DNA of 61,728 nucleotides from positions 1 through 61,728 of the forward strand of contig CACHHO010000003.1 in the NCBI GenBank assembly GCA_902579545.1. Reading direction: 5' to 3'. Every line of letters begins with the position of its first letter. Position 1 is the first letter of the stretch. Position numbers and translations under genes: made by a program. The stretch comes from Rhodospirillaceae bacterium. GTDB lineage: Bacteria; Pseudomonadota; Alphaproteobacteria; TMED109. The notes beneath the pieces are model-generated. The model was not told where the DNA came from. It worked only from the letters and a program-made list of their open reading frames with translations, and ran no database searches. Below, piece after piece: positions 34,046 through 41,802 of this stretch.

Positions 34046-34558
34046 TTATATTTTTTCAGAAGCCTTAATAGCTAACTTTGATATTAATTTAATACCACGT
34101 TTTAAGGCATTATGTATAGGATCTGAGCCCGTATCATATGTATTAGCTATTTCTAAGTGCTCTTTTTCTTCTTTACAGAATTTTTTAGTTATTTTAGATA
34201 AACGTTTGTCCTTATCTTTAAGATATTTACTTTGATTTTCATAATGATCTATTATAACTTCTTCTACTGCTTCAGTACATGCCATAGTTGATTTTTTTCC
34301 TAAAACTGCTGTAACTACACCTAAAAGAAATGCGCCTCTTTTCCACAAGGGGCTTAAAGCCGTTGGTCTAACTTTATACTCTCTAATCAAATTATTAAAT
34401 TTTTCATAGTGCTTTTTTTCTTTTTCTAGCATCTCAACTAATTCTTTAGCTATTTCTTTTCTTTTAAGTACTGCTAATTGTCCTTTATAAATTTGTATAG
34501 CACCTAATTCTCCAGCTTGATTAACCCTTATAATTTCATGTATTCTATTTTTTGACAT
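34046..34558 (-). CDS. coq7: 3-demethoxyubiquinol 3-hydroxylase
   Basis: A di-iron, membrane-associated hydroxylase for the late step of ubiquinone synthesis. The 170-residue protein has iron ligands in NQAGELGA, EKKHYEKF, EEVIIDHYENQ and EEKEHLEIA, matching the repeated E and ExxH pattern. Its presence implies ubiquinone-based aerobic respiration. The start is ATG 34558, 4 bases after the dsbB stop, so yqaA-dsbB-coq7 is likely one minus-strand transcript. Confidence 0.95.
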   Translation of the reverse strand: MSKNRIHEIIRVNQAGELGAIQIYKGQLAVLKRKEIAKELVEMLEKEKKHYEKFNNLIREYKVRPTALSPLWKRGAFLLGVVTAVLGKKSTMACTEAVEEVIIDHYENQSKYLKDKDKRLSKITKKFCKEEKEHLEIANTYDTGSDPIHNALKRGIKLISKLAIKASEKI

Positions 34559-34562
34559 ATTA

Positions 34563-35045
34563 TCAAAATATATTTCTTTTATAAAACTTCAAGCTGAATC
34601 CGAATAAAAAAATACTTAATAAAAAACTAAGGTTTGCCAAAGTTAAATGAAATATGTAAAACTTTGCAAATGCACAGTCATTATTTTTTGTGTTTCTTAT
34701 AATTTGATCCAATTCTTCTATAGTACTCGCCTCAGTATTATTATTAGTGGCACATGAAAATATATTACCAAATAAATTCATCTCTACTCCGCTGTGATAA
34801 AAACTTAGAACAGTAATTGAAAATAATATGAGTAAAATTATTATTATGTTTAAATTTTTATATTTAAATGTTTTCTTAAGATTAAAAAAACATACTAACA
34901 ATAAGGTGTTCCATAAATACCTTTGATATAAACAAATTCTACATGGAGTTAAATCAAAAAAATATTGTGTAAAATATGAAAAAATTACTGAGGCAAATAC
35001 AGCAAAAAATAAAAATTTATCATAATATTTTAATGTAAAACTCAT
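34563..35045 (-). CDS. dsbB: Disulfide bond formation protein DsbB
   Basis: A quinone-linked inner-membrane oxidase that recharges DsbA in the periplasm. The 160-residue protein has four helices, the first cysteine pair in TPCRICLYQR (C35, C38) and the second pair in the periplasmic loop (C98 in FSCATN and C124 in NNDCAF). It overlaps the upstream YqaA-family gene by an ATGA. Several proteins in this window have paired exported cysteines that could use this pathway. No dsbA is in view. Confidence 0.93.
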   Translation of the reverse strand: MSFTLKYYDKFLFFAVFASVIFSYFTQYFFDLTPCRICLYQRYLWNTLLLVCFFNLKKTFKYKNLNIIIILLILFSITVLSFYHSGVEMNLFGNIFSCATNNNTEASTIEELDQIIRNTKNNDCAFAKFYIFHLTLANLSFLLSIFLFGFSLKFYKRNIF

Positions 35046-35635
35046 GAATATATTAAAATAAACATAATAATTAAAGCGAGGAATAATAGTAGTGTTAACT
35101 TAAGAAAATGACTTTCTACTAATTTCAAACTTTTTTCTCCATATTTATAAACCAAGTAAGAGAGTGTTACAAACCTTAGTCCCCTAGATATAATTGAGCA
35201 AAGTATAAAGATAAAAAAATTAAAAGTCAGCAAGCCACTACCAATGGTAAAAATTTTATAAGGTAAAGGAGTAAAACCTGCAATAACAATAATAAACCAT
35301 CCATATTTTGCAAACTGTTCCTTTAATATTAATATCTTATTTTGAGCATTGTAAAAATTCACTATATTAGTTCCTAAAATATCCCAAAAGAAGTAGCCTA
35401 TTAAATAACCTATAATTCCACCCAATATTGAAAAAAAAGTACAATATAAACTCAAATATAACCATTTATTTTTTTTGCCCAAAACCATTGGGATCAAAAA
35501 TAAATCTGGAGGAATAGGTAATATTATAGACTCCAAAAGTGATACAGCGCCTAAGACCTTTGTAGAATTATTTTTCTTTGATAATTTTATAGTATAATTT
35601 ATTAACTTGAATATAAAGTTTTTAAATGTTTTCAT
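35042..35635 (-). CDS. YqaA/DedA-family inner-membrane protein
   Basis: A 197-residue polytopic membrane protein of the VTT/SNARE-associated (DedA-like) superfamily, YqaA subgroup. Landmarks: ESIILPIPPDLFLIPMVLG at the first helix hairpin, GGIIGYLIGYFFWD, and GFTPLPYKIFTIGSGL. DedA relatives act as lipid carriers/scramblases in other bacteria; the YqaA role is not known. It is first in the likely yqaA-dsbB-coq7 unit and divergent from the metallohydrolase at 35645, with only 9 bases between starts. Confidence 0.85.
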   Translation of the reverse strand: MKTFKNFIFKLINYTIKLSKKNNSTKVLGAVSLLESIILPIPPDLFLIPMVLGKKNKWLYLSLYCTFFSILGGIIGYLIGYFFWDILGTNIVNFYNAQNKILILKEQFAKYGWFIIVIAGFTPLPYKIFTIGSGLLTFNFFIFILCSIISRGLRFVTLSYLVYKYGEKSLKLVESHFLKLTLLLFLALIIMFILIYS

Positions 35636-35644
35636 GAAAGGGAT

Positions 35645-36583
35645 ATGAGTTATTTTAATAAAATTCTATTGTTATTAATTTATTTAATATTTAACTATAG
35701 CATAGCTGATAATAATGACATAAAAATTAATAAAATATTCTCAGGTATATATTTTCTAAATGGAGTCAATGAAGAACCTAATGCAATAAATCAAGGTGCT
35801 ATAGCAAATATAGCTGTAATAATAGGAAAAAAGGCAGTATTGGTTTATGACGCAGGGCCTTCTAAAAGTTTCGCATTAAAACTTATTAAAAAAATAAAAA
35901 GTCTCACTAATGCACCCATAAAATACTTAATTATTTCACATAGGCATTTTGATCATGCTTATGGAGTTGAAGCTTTTATAGAACAAGGAGCTAAAATATA
36001 CATGGATGAGAGAGAATTTAAATATTTCATTAATGAAGGACCAAAAATAAATAATCTTTTAATAAAAAATATGGGTTTTAATAAAAATAATATAAACTTT
36101 GATAAAATATTAGAAAAGGATATTACTTTTTTAAAATCAGAGAAAAAAATAAACCTGGGAGATAGACAAGTACTTATTAGCAATTTGGGAGAAGCTCATA
36201 GCAAAGGAGATATAATAGCTTATGATTATTTTTCTAAGACTTATATTGTAGGAGATTTTATTTTTCAGGGTAGAGCGGCAGCATTTTCTGATGCGAATAT
36301 ACATAGTTGGATAAAAAAAATAGAACAAAAACTTAATCTTCCCTGGAACTATTTAATACCTGGACATGGAAATATCATAGATAAAAAAGTAGGACTAAAT
36401 GACACAAAAAACTGGTTATTATTTATAAATAAATCAATTAAAAAAGCTATTACTCAGGGAGATATGGTTTCCGAAGTTTTAGATTATGAAATACCTAAAA
36501 ATATAAGAACCTTAAGTATGAAAAAAATTACTCTAAGGCAAGGTCTTAAAAGACAAATACAGTTATATAAAAAAAAATATTGA
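35645..36583 (+). CDS. Exported MBL-fold zinc hydrolase (quinoprotein relay type)
   Basis: A 312-residue metallo-beta-lactamase-fold protein with an N-terminal signal (about residues 5-21). Zinc ligands: HRHFDHAYG (HxHxDH), the His of GEAHSKGD, the Asp of IVGDFIFQGRAA and the His of PGHG. The stretch NQGAIANIAVIIGKKAVLVYDAG is typical of the 'quinoprotein relay system zinc metallohydrolase' group. It is usually found with PQQ or quinoprotein dehydrogenases, none of which are in view. The substrate is unknown. The start is ATG 35645, with GGGAT upstream. Confidence 0.85.
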   Translation: MSYFNKILLLLIYLIFNYSIADNNDIKINKIFSGIYFLNGVNEEPNAINQGAIANIAVIIGKKAVLVYDAGPSKSFALKLIKKIKSLTNAPIKYLIISHRHFDHAYGVEAFIEQGAKIYMDEREFKYFINEGPKINNLLIKNMGFNKNNINFDKILEKDITFLKSEKKINLGDRQVLISNLGEAHSKGDIIAYDYFSKTYIVGDFIFQGRAAAFSDANIHSWIKKIEQKLNLPWNYLIPGHGNIIDKKVGLNDTKNWLLFINKSIKKAITQGDMVSEVLDYEIPKNIRTLSMKKITLRQGLKRQIQLYKKKY

Positions 36584-36621
36584 ATAATATACGAAAAAGT
36601 ATTAAAAAATATGATTTATAG

Positions 36622-36705
36622 GGGGCTGTGGCGGAATGGTAGACGCAGGGGATTCAAAATCCCCCGGAGAAATCCATGAGAGTTCGAGTCTCTCCAGCCC
36701 TACCA
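36622..36705 (+). tRNA. tRNA-Leu (CAA)
   Basis: A class II tRNA. The acceptor GGGGCTG pairs with CAGCCCT (G1-U72), with discriminator A and an encoded CCA. The anticodon stem-loop GGGGA-TTCAAAA-TCCCC carries CAA. A short variable arm and the T-loop TTCGAGT are present. It reads UUG codons. Its wobble C is a TrmL target, and trmL lies at 6238. It is 17 bases before speD. Confidence 0.97.
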
Positions 36706-36722
36706 AAATAAGGAGAATATTT

Positions 36723-37178
36723 ATGAAGTTTTTAAAGGACAATAATGGCTTGTATCATAGTATTAAAAACTTTAACAAAAAGATCTCAAAAGATCATTTC
36801 ATCATAGAAGAAAATATTGAGTATGCTGGAAAGCATATTGTTTTAGATCTATGGCATACCTCTTTTGATAATAGAGTGAAGACATTAGAAAAAACTCTTA
36901 AAAACGCTATTAAAATATCAAGAGCTAGTTTATTGCATCTACATCTACATAGATTTGGTAAAGAGCAGGGCATATCAGGAGTTGCTGTTCTAGCTGAGTC
37001 TCATATTAGTGTCCATACATGGCCAGAAAGAAATTATATTGCCTTTGATATTTTTATGTGTGGAGATACTAATCCAGAAGAAGCAGCTGATTATCTTGTA
37101 AAATTTTTTAAGCCGAAAAAAAACCAACTAACTATAATTAAAAGAGGAATTATTTCTATTGACAAAAAAATGTCTTAA
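36723..37178 (+). CDS. speD: S-adenosylmethionine decarboxylase proenzyme
   Basis: This makes decarboxylated SAM, the aminopropyl donor for spermidine. The 151-residue proenzyme has the self-cleavage site AESHISVHTWPE (cleaved before S93, which becomes the pyruvoyl group) and the conserved cysteine in FMCGDTNPEEA (C113). I take ATG 36723, with AGGAGA about 10 bases upstream. A longer frame beginning inside the tRNA-Leu is not real. It overlaps the next gene by 20 bases. Confidence 0.96.
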   Translation: MKFLKDNNGLYHSIKNFNKKISKDHFIIEENIEYAGKHIVLDLWHTSFDNRVKTLEKTLKNAIKISRASLLHLHLHRFGKEQGISGVAVLAESHISVHTWPERNYIAFDIFMCGDTNPEEAADYLVKFFKPKKNQLTIIKRGIISIDKKMS

Positions 37179-38292
37179 TTGGTTAAATGATAACATTAAA
37201 AACTCTCCTAGATTAGTGTATGATTTAGAAGATATTAAAAGGAATTATTTTAATTTTCTTAAATATTTTGAAAAAGTTAAGCCTTATTATGCAGTCAAAG
37301 CTAACCCTAACAAAAATATACTTAAATTATTATCTAAGTTAGGTAGTAACTTTGATTGTGCTAGCATAAAAGAAATTCTAGATTGTAAAAAACTAAATAT
37401 AAACTCAGCCAAACTTTCTTTTGGTAATACAATCAAAAAGTCAAGTGACATTAAAAAAGCGTATAATTTAGGAATTAACTTATTTGCATTTGATTGTGAG
37501 GCAGAATTAGAAAAAATAGCAAAGAATGCTCCGGGTACAAAGGTTTACTGTAGAATACAAGTTCCTAATGGAGGAGCAGAGTGGCCATTATCAAAAAAGT
37601 TTGGCTGTACTCCTAACTTAGCTGAAAAACTTTTAATTAAAGCTAAGTACCTAGCATTAAAACCTATAGGCATTTCATTTCATGTTGGATCTCAGCAACT
37701 ATCAATTAATACTTGGAAAAAGGCAATAATAATTTCATCTATTATTTTTCAAAATATGAATAAAAAAAATTTAAAACTTTACTTCTTAAATATTGGCGGA
37801 GGTATGCCTTCAGATTATAAAAGTGGTAAAAATGATATTGAAAAATATGGAAAAAACATAATATCTCTTTTAAAAGATAAATTTAAAAATTTTTTTCCTC
37901 GAGAAATTATTGCTGAGCCTGGAAGATATCTGGTGGCTTCATCAGGTGTTTTGGAATGTGAGGTTATTTTAATAAAAAAAACAGGATTATCTAGTATTAA
38001 ATGGATTTATTTAGATGTGGGTCGATACAATGGTCTAGCAGAGACGGAGGGGGAGGCAATTAAATATAATATAGAGGCAAAAGACTATCAGAAAGAGAAA
38101 AAAATTAAATATATTTTGGCAGGTCCATCATGTGATGGACATGACGTACTTTATCAAAAAAATTATTATCATTTACCAAAAGATCTAAAAATAGGAGACA
38201 AAATCAGAATATATCCTGCAGGAGCATATACGACTGCTTATCAAACTGATTTTAATGGCATAAAAAAAATAAAACAAATATTTTTAGACTAA
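37159..38292 (+). CDS. PLP-dependent ornithine decarboxylase (fold type III)
   Basis: This makes putrescine from ornithine. The 377-residue eukaryote-like enzyme has the PLP lysine in PYYAVKANPN (K47), the GISFHVGSQ motif, the glycine loop NIGGGMPSDY, EPGRYLVASSG and the catalytic cysteine in SCDGHDVLY. The start is TTG 37159, inside the speD 3' end, with no other early start. Some relatives use lysine too. The polyamine neighbours favour ornithine. The stop codon overlaps that of convergent speE. Confidence 0.92.
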   Translation: MTKKCLNWLNDNIKNSPRLVYDLEDIKRNYFNFLKYFEKVKPYYAVKANPNKNILKLLSKLGSNFDCASIKEILDCKKLNINSAKLSFGNTIKKSSDIKKAYNLGINLFAFDCEAELEKIAKNAPGTKVYCRIQVPNGGAEWPLSKKFGCTPNLAEKLLIKAKYLALKPIGISFHVGSQQLSINTWKKAIIISSIIFQNMNKKNLKLYFLNIGGGMPSDYKSGKNDIEKYGKNIISLLKDKFKNFFPREIIAEPGRYLVASSGVLECEVILIKKTGLSSIKWIYLDVGRYNGLAETEGEAIKYNIEAKDYQKEKKIKYILAGPSCDGHDVLYQKNYYHLPKDLKIGDKIRIYPAGAYTTAYQTDFNGIKKIKQIFLD

Positions 38293-39128
38293 TTAGTTTC
38301 AGTTTCTTTCATAAAGTTTGGGATAGCAAAACAGCCCTGCAGAATATCTTTATTATAATATTGAGTTTTAATTTTATAATGTCTCGCTTTATTTTTTTCG
38401 ATTTTTAAGCTTTGATTATTAGAGGCCCAGACTAAGGCCATAAATCCACCTATATATGACGGGACTGTAGTTAGATAAAAGCCAGAATATTTAAAATACT
38501 TTTTAACATCTTTTAAGACTTTTTCTAATTCTCTTTTTTGTAGGAAGGGAACACCACTTTGAAATACAGCAATGCTATTATTTGACATGATTCTATTAAT
38601 ATTTTCATAGAATTTTATATTAAAAAGTATTTTACCAGCACCTACAGGGTCTGGTCTATCTGCTATTATTACATCATACTTATTATTAGTATTTTTTATA
38701 TAATGAAATGCATCTTCATAAAATATATTAATTTTTTTACTTTTTAGGGAGTTCTTATTTATTTTTATTAAATATTTTTTACTTAAGTTAACTACTTCTT
38801 TATCAATATCTACTAAGTCAACATTATTAATAAGCTTATACTTAAATAATTCTTCAGCTATTGCTCCATCTCCTCCTCCTACAATCAAAATTTTTTTAGG
38901 AAAGCTCTTTAAGCATTGTATAATAGGGTGAACTAACATTTCAGAATAGGCTGCTTCATCTTTTTCAGTTATTTGTATAATGCCATCTAAGGCTAAAACT
39001 CTACCATAAGGCTCTGTATCAAATATTTCTATATTTTGAAATTTAGACTTTTTTCTAACAATTAGTTTTTTTATCTTAATTTCTTGGACTAAGCCTTTAT
39101 ATAATTTTTCTTTAAATTTATAACTCAT
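38289..39128 (-). CDS. speE: Spermidine synthase (polyamine aminopropyltransferase)
   Basis: This transfers the aminopropyl group from decarboxylated SAM to putrescine. The 279-residue protein has an N-terminal beta domain, the nucleotide motif GGGDGAIAEE (about residues 84-93), the substrate-gate segment EAAYSEMLVH, and the catalytic region IIADRPDPVGAGKILF. Usual enzymes have D-S-x-DP in the latter; here it reads DRPDP, with both aspartates kept. Together with speD and ornithine decarboxylase it completes ornithine to spermidine. It overlaps the decarboxylase gene by 4 bases, tail to tail. Confidence 0.93.
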   Translation of the reverse strand: MSYKFKEKLYKGLVQEIKIKKLIVRKKSKFQNIEIFDTEPYGRVLALDGIIQITEKDEAAYSEMLVHPIIQCLKSFPKKILIVGGGDGAIAEELFKYKLINNVDLVDIDKEVVNLSKKYLIKINKNSLKSKKINIFYEDAFHYIKNTNNKYDVIIADRPDPVGAGKILFNIKFYENINRIMSNNSIAVFQSGVPFLQKRELEKVLKDVKKYFKYSGFYLTTVPSYIGGFMALVWASNNQSLKIEKNKARHYKIKTQYYNKDILQGCFAIPNFMKETETN

Positions 39129-39146
39129 TCAAATATTAAAGTGTTA

Positions 39147-39848
39147 TTACGTTTTATCCCATTTTATCCATCTTTTTTTATTTTTCCAGGTAAACATTGG
39201 AAATGATTTTTTTTTCAAAAGTGATGAGTAATTGTAATCTATTTTAACTATTTCATTTATCATAAATTCTGTTACATCCGCAATATTTTTTTTTTTTGCA
39301 TCTTGTAAACTGAGCCACTCTAAGTTTTCTAACTCACCATTAGTTTTTAGTTCTCCTAAAAAATCTTCAAAAAATGCTATAAAAAATCTTGCATGAAAAC
39401 GAATTTTTAAAGAAGAAGGTGTAATTGCTCTACCAAAAAAAATTAACTTTTCTACTTTTGGCACATAAGATTTTTTCAAAAATTCTTTCCATGTACCACA
39501 AGATATATTTTTAATAGTATTAAACTTAGTTTGTTTAGCTAAATATAACCCTGTTTCTTCTGCAGTTTCTCTTATAGCAGTAAGCAATATTGAATTAGTA
39601 TGCCTTATTGAACGTGTTTTCAATTTTTTTTTATTCACATTTTTATTTTCTTTTAAATTAAAAATTCTACAAAATTTGAGATCTTCTTTCTCATGTACTC
39701 CTCCTGGAAAAACATGTACACCTGGCATAAATCTAGCCGTAAGAGGTCTTCTTCCCATTAATATTAAAGAGTTATTTTTTTCTTTCTTAATTATTATAAC
39801 TGTAGCAGCGTCTTTAGGTTTTACAGGTAAAAAATTTTTTTTTTTCAT
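39147..39848 (-). CDS. Nudix hydrolase with an insert inside the Nudix box
   Basis: A 233-residue Nudix-fold pyrophosphatase. The box is split: FPGGVHEKED near residue 48 is followed about 40 residues later by AIRETAEETGLYL. This insert is seen in NUDT7/NUDT19-like proteins, which act on CoA or related substrates, so it is not a broken motif. The substrate here is unknown. It starts ATG 39848, divergent from an MBL hydrolase gene with 79 AT-rich bases between. It lies 18 bases before speE on the same strand and may share its transcript. Confidence 0.85.
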   Translation of the reverse strand: MKKKNFLPVKPKDAATVIIIKKEKNNSLILMGRRPLTARFMPGVHVFPGGVHEKEDLKFCRIFNLKENKNVNKKKLKTRSIRHTNSILLTAIRETAEETGLYLAKQTKFNTIKNISCGTWKEFLKKSYVPKVEKLIFFGRAITPSSLKIRFHARFFIAFFEDFLGELKTNGELENLEWLSLQDAKKKNIADVTEFMINEIVKIDYNYSSLLKKKSFPMFTWKNKKRWIKWDKT

Positions 39849-39927
39849 AAAATTATTGGTAAAAAACTAAATAATAAAGTAGTTAATATAGTATAAAATA
39901 TTAAATTAACATACTTAAAGAATAAAA

Positions 39928-40818
39928 GTGAAACAATATTATAATAAAAAATTTAAGCCAAATTACCATAAGTTAGAAGAGATAGATATAAATGTTATCA
40001 GGTTACTAGCTCCCAATCCAAGTCCTTTCACTTTCTATGGTACTGGAACTTACATTATTGGCAAAAATGAATTAGCAATTATAGACCCTGGTCCTAATAT
40101 AGGTAGTCATATAGAAATTATGTTAAAAATAATAAATAAAAAGACTTTAGTGCATTTATTTATCACCCATACTCACGCAGATCATTCTCCGGCAGCAAAA
40201 ATAATAAAAGAAAAAACAAGGTCTATAACTTACGGTTATGGAGCATATCCAAAAGAAAGGTATGAAAGCCAATTTGAAGAAGGTCATGACTTGGATTTTA
40301 AACCAGATATAAAACTTAAAGATGGTGATATAGTTAAAGGCCCAGACTGGACTATAAGAGCAATACATACACCAGGGCATACATCAAATCATATGTGTTA
40401 TGGTTTAGAAGAAAACTCTATACTATTTACAGGAGATCATATTATGGGGTGGTCAACAACTGTAATTATTCCTCCTGATGGCGATATGACAGCATATATG
40501 AATAGTTTAAGAAAATTATTATCATTGAATTATAAAGTATATTATCCCACTCATGGATCTCCAATTAAAGAGCCAAAAAAATTTGTAAAAGCTTTAATTG
40601 CACATAGAAAAATGAGAGAATATCAAATATTAAAAGAATTATTCAATAAATCTCAATCTATAAAAGAAATGGTAAGTAAGTTTTATAAAACTACTGATAA
40701 AAGACTATGGCCAGCAGCAGAAAAATCTATTCTAGCTACTTTGATAAGCTTAGAAAATAGAGGCAAAGTAACTACATTAGGCGGTAAAAATACCAGATGG
40801 AAATTGACTTCAAAATAA
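39928..40818 (+). CDS. MBL-fold hydrolase, LACTB2-like
   Basis: A 296-residue cytoplasmic metallo-beta-lactamase-fold protein with zinc motifs THTHADHSPAA (HxHxDH), HTPGHTSNHM, FTGDHIMGWS and PTHGSP. The C-terminal ~70 residues form a winged-helix-like domain as in LACTB2, an RNA endonuclease in mitochondria, and its bacterial relatives. The activity here is not known. The start is GTG 39928, with no ATG before the conserved part. It is divergent from the Nudix gene. Confidence 0.87.
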   Translation: MKQYYNKKFKPNYHKLEEIDINVIRLLAPNPSPFTFYGTGTYIIGKNELAIIDPGPNIGSHIEIMLKIINKKTLVHLFITHTHADHSPAAKIIKEKTRSITYGYGAYPKERYESQFEEGHDLDFKPDIKLKDGDIVKGPDWTIRAIHTPGHTSNHMCYGLEENSILFTGDHIMGWSTTVIIPPDGDMTAYMNSLRKLLSLNYKVYYPTHGSPIKEPKKFVKALIAHRKMREYQILKELFNKSQSIKEMVSKFYKTTDKRLWPAAEKSILATLISLENRGKVTTLGGKNTRWKLTSK

Positions 40819-40839
40819 ATTTATTGTTATATCTCATTT

Positions 40840-41802
40840 ATGTTAATTAAAAAAAATAACTTCAGTGATACTATAAATATCCATAATTATAGTATAGCTA
40901 TAGGAAATTTTGATGGCATTCATAAAGGTCATAGGTATTTGCTTAGACAATTAATAAAATGTCGTAAAAATGAAAAAGATAAAATTGCTGTACTTTCTTT
41001 TTTCCCGCACCCTATAAAAGTATTGGCAAAAAATAGATGGAAAAAGAATTTAGTAAAAATTAGAACTAAATATAAGCTATTAAGTTATTTAGGAATTGAT
41101 GCATTATTTATACTTACGTTCAATAAAAAATTTAGTTTAATAACAGCGGAAGATTTTATAGAAAAATATTTAATAGATAAGCTTAAAGTAAAAAACATAG
41201 TAGTAGGTGAGGATTTTAAGTTTGGATCTAATAGAAGAGGTGATGTAAATTTATTGAAAAAATATGAAGAAAAAAATTTTTTTAAATTAATAAGTATTGA
41301 AAAAAGGGGATCTGAAAAAGAAATTTATTCTTCTTCCTTAATACGTAGTTATATAAAAAATGGAAAAATGTCCAGGGCAACAAATTTATTAGGATATTAT
41401 TGGGAAGTATACGGGAAAGTTATTAAAGGTGATGCGAGAGGAAGACTTCTTGGGTACCCTACTGCTAATTTAAGATATACTTATCAAATATCACCTTCTA
41501 AAGGTATTTATGCCTCTTGGACTCAGGTAGAAGGCGAAAAAAAATGGAGAATGAGTGCTGTTTCAACTGGGATTAGACCTCAATATAATGGCATAGAAGA
41601 AATATTAGAAGTATATATTTTTAATTTCTCTGGTAACTTATATCAAAAAAGAATAAGAGTAGCATTTATTGAAAAAATTAGGGATGAAGAAACATTCAAA
41701 AATGAAATGCAATTAAAAATTCAAATGAAGAGAGATTGTATTAAAATACAAGAGATATTAGAAAAAAATAAAATTATGGATAACAATGTAGGGAAGCAAT
41801 GA
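40840..41802 (+). CDS. ribF: Bifunctional riboflavin kinase/FAD synthetase
   Basis: This turns riboflavin into FMN and then FAD. The 320-residue protein has an N-terminal adenylyltransferase (GNFDGIHKGHRYL, VVGEDFKFG) and a C-terminal riboflavin kinase domain (GDARGRLLGYPTANL, GIYASWTQVEG). Length is normal. It starts at ATG 40840 and ends with an ATGA overlap with ileS. The order ribF-ileS-lspA is widespread in proteobacteria. Confidence 0.96.
   Translation: MLIKKNNFSDTINIHNYSIAIGNFDGIHKGHRYLLRQLIKCRKNEKDKIAVLSFFPHPIKVLAKNRWKKNLVKIRTKYKLLSYLGIDALFILTFNKKFSLITAEDFIEKYLIDKLKVKNIVVGEDFKFGSNRRGDVNLLKKYEEKNFFKLISIEKRGSEKEIYSSSLIRSYIKNGKMSRATNLLGYYWEVYGKVIKGDARGRLLGYPTANLRYTYQISPSKGIYASWTQVEGEKKWRMSAVSTGIRPQYNGIEEILEVYIFNFSGNLYQKRIRVAFIEKIRDEETFKNEMQLKIQMKRDCIKIQEILEKNKIMDNNVGKQ

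Noticed and set aside
36636-36722. An extended speD start inside the tRNA-Leu
   Set aside because: The extra residues are a translation of the tRNA sequence. ATG 36723 has a good ribosome binding site and matches the family length.
39147-39848. A broken Nudix motif
   Set aside because: The two halves of the box are separated by an insert as in NUDT7/NUDT19-like proteins, and all key acids remain, so the protein is probably active.
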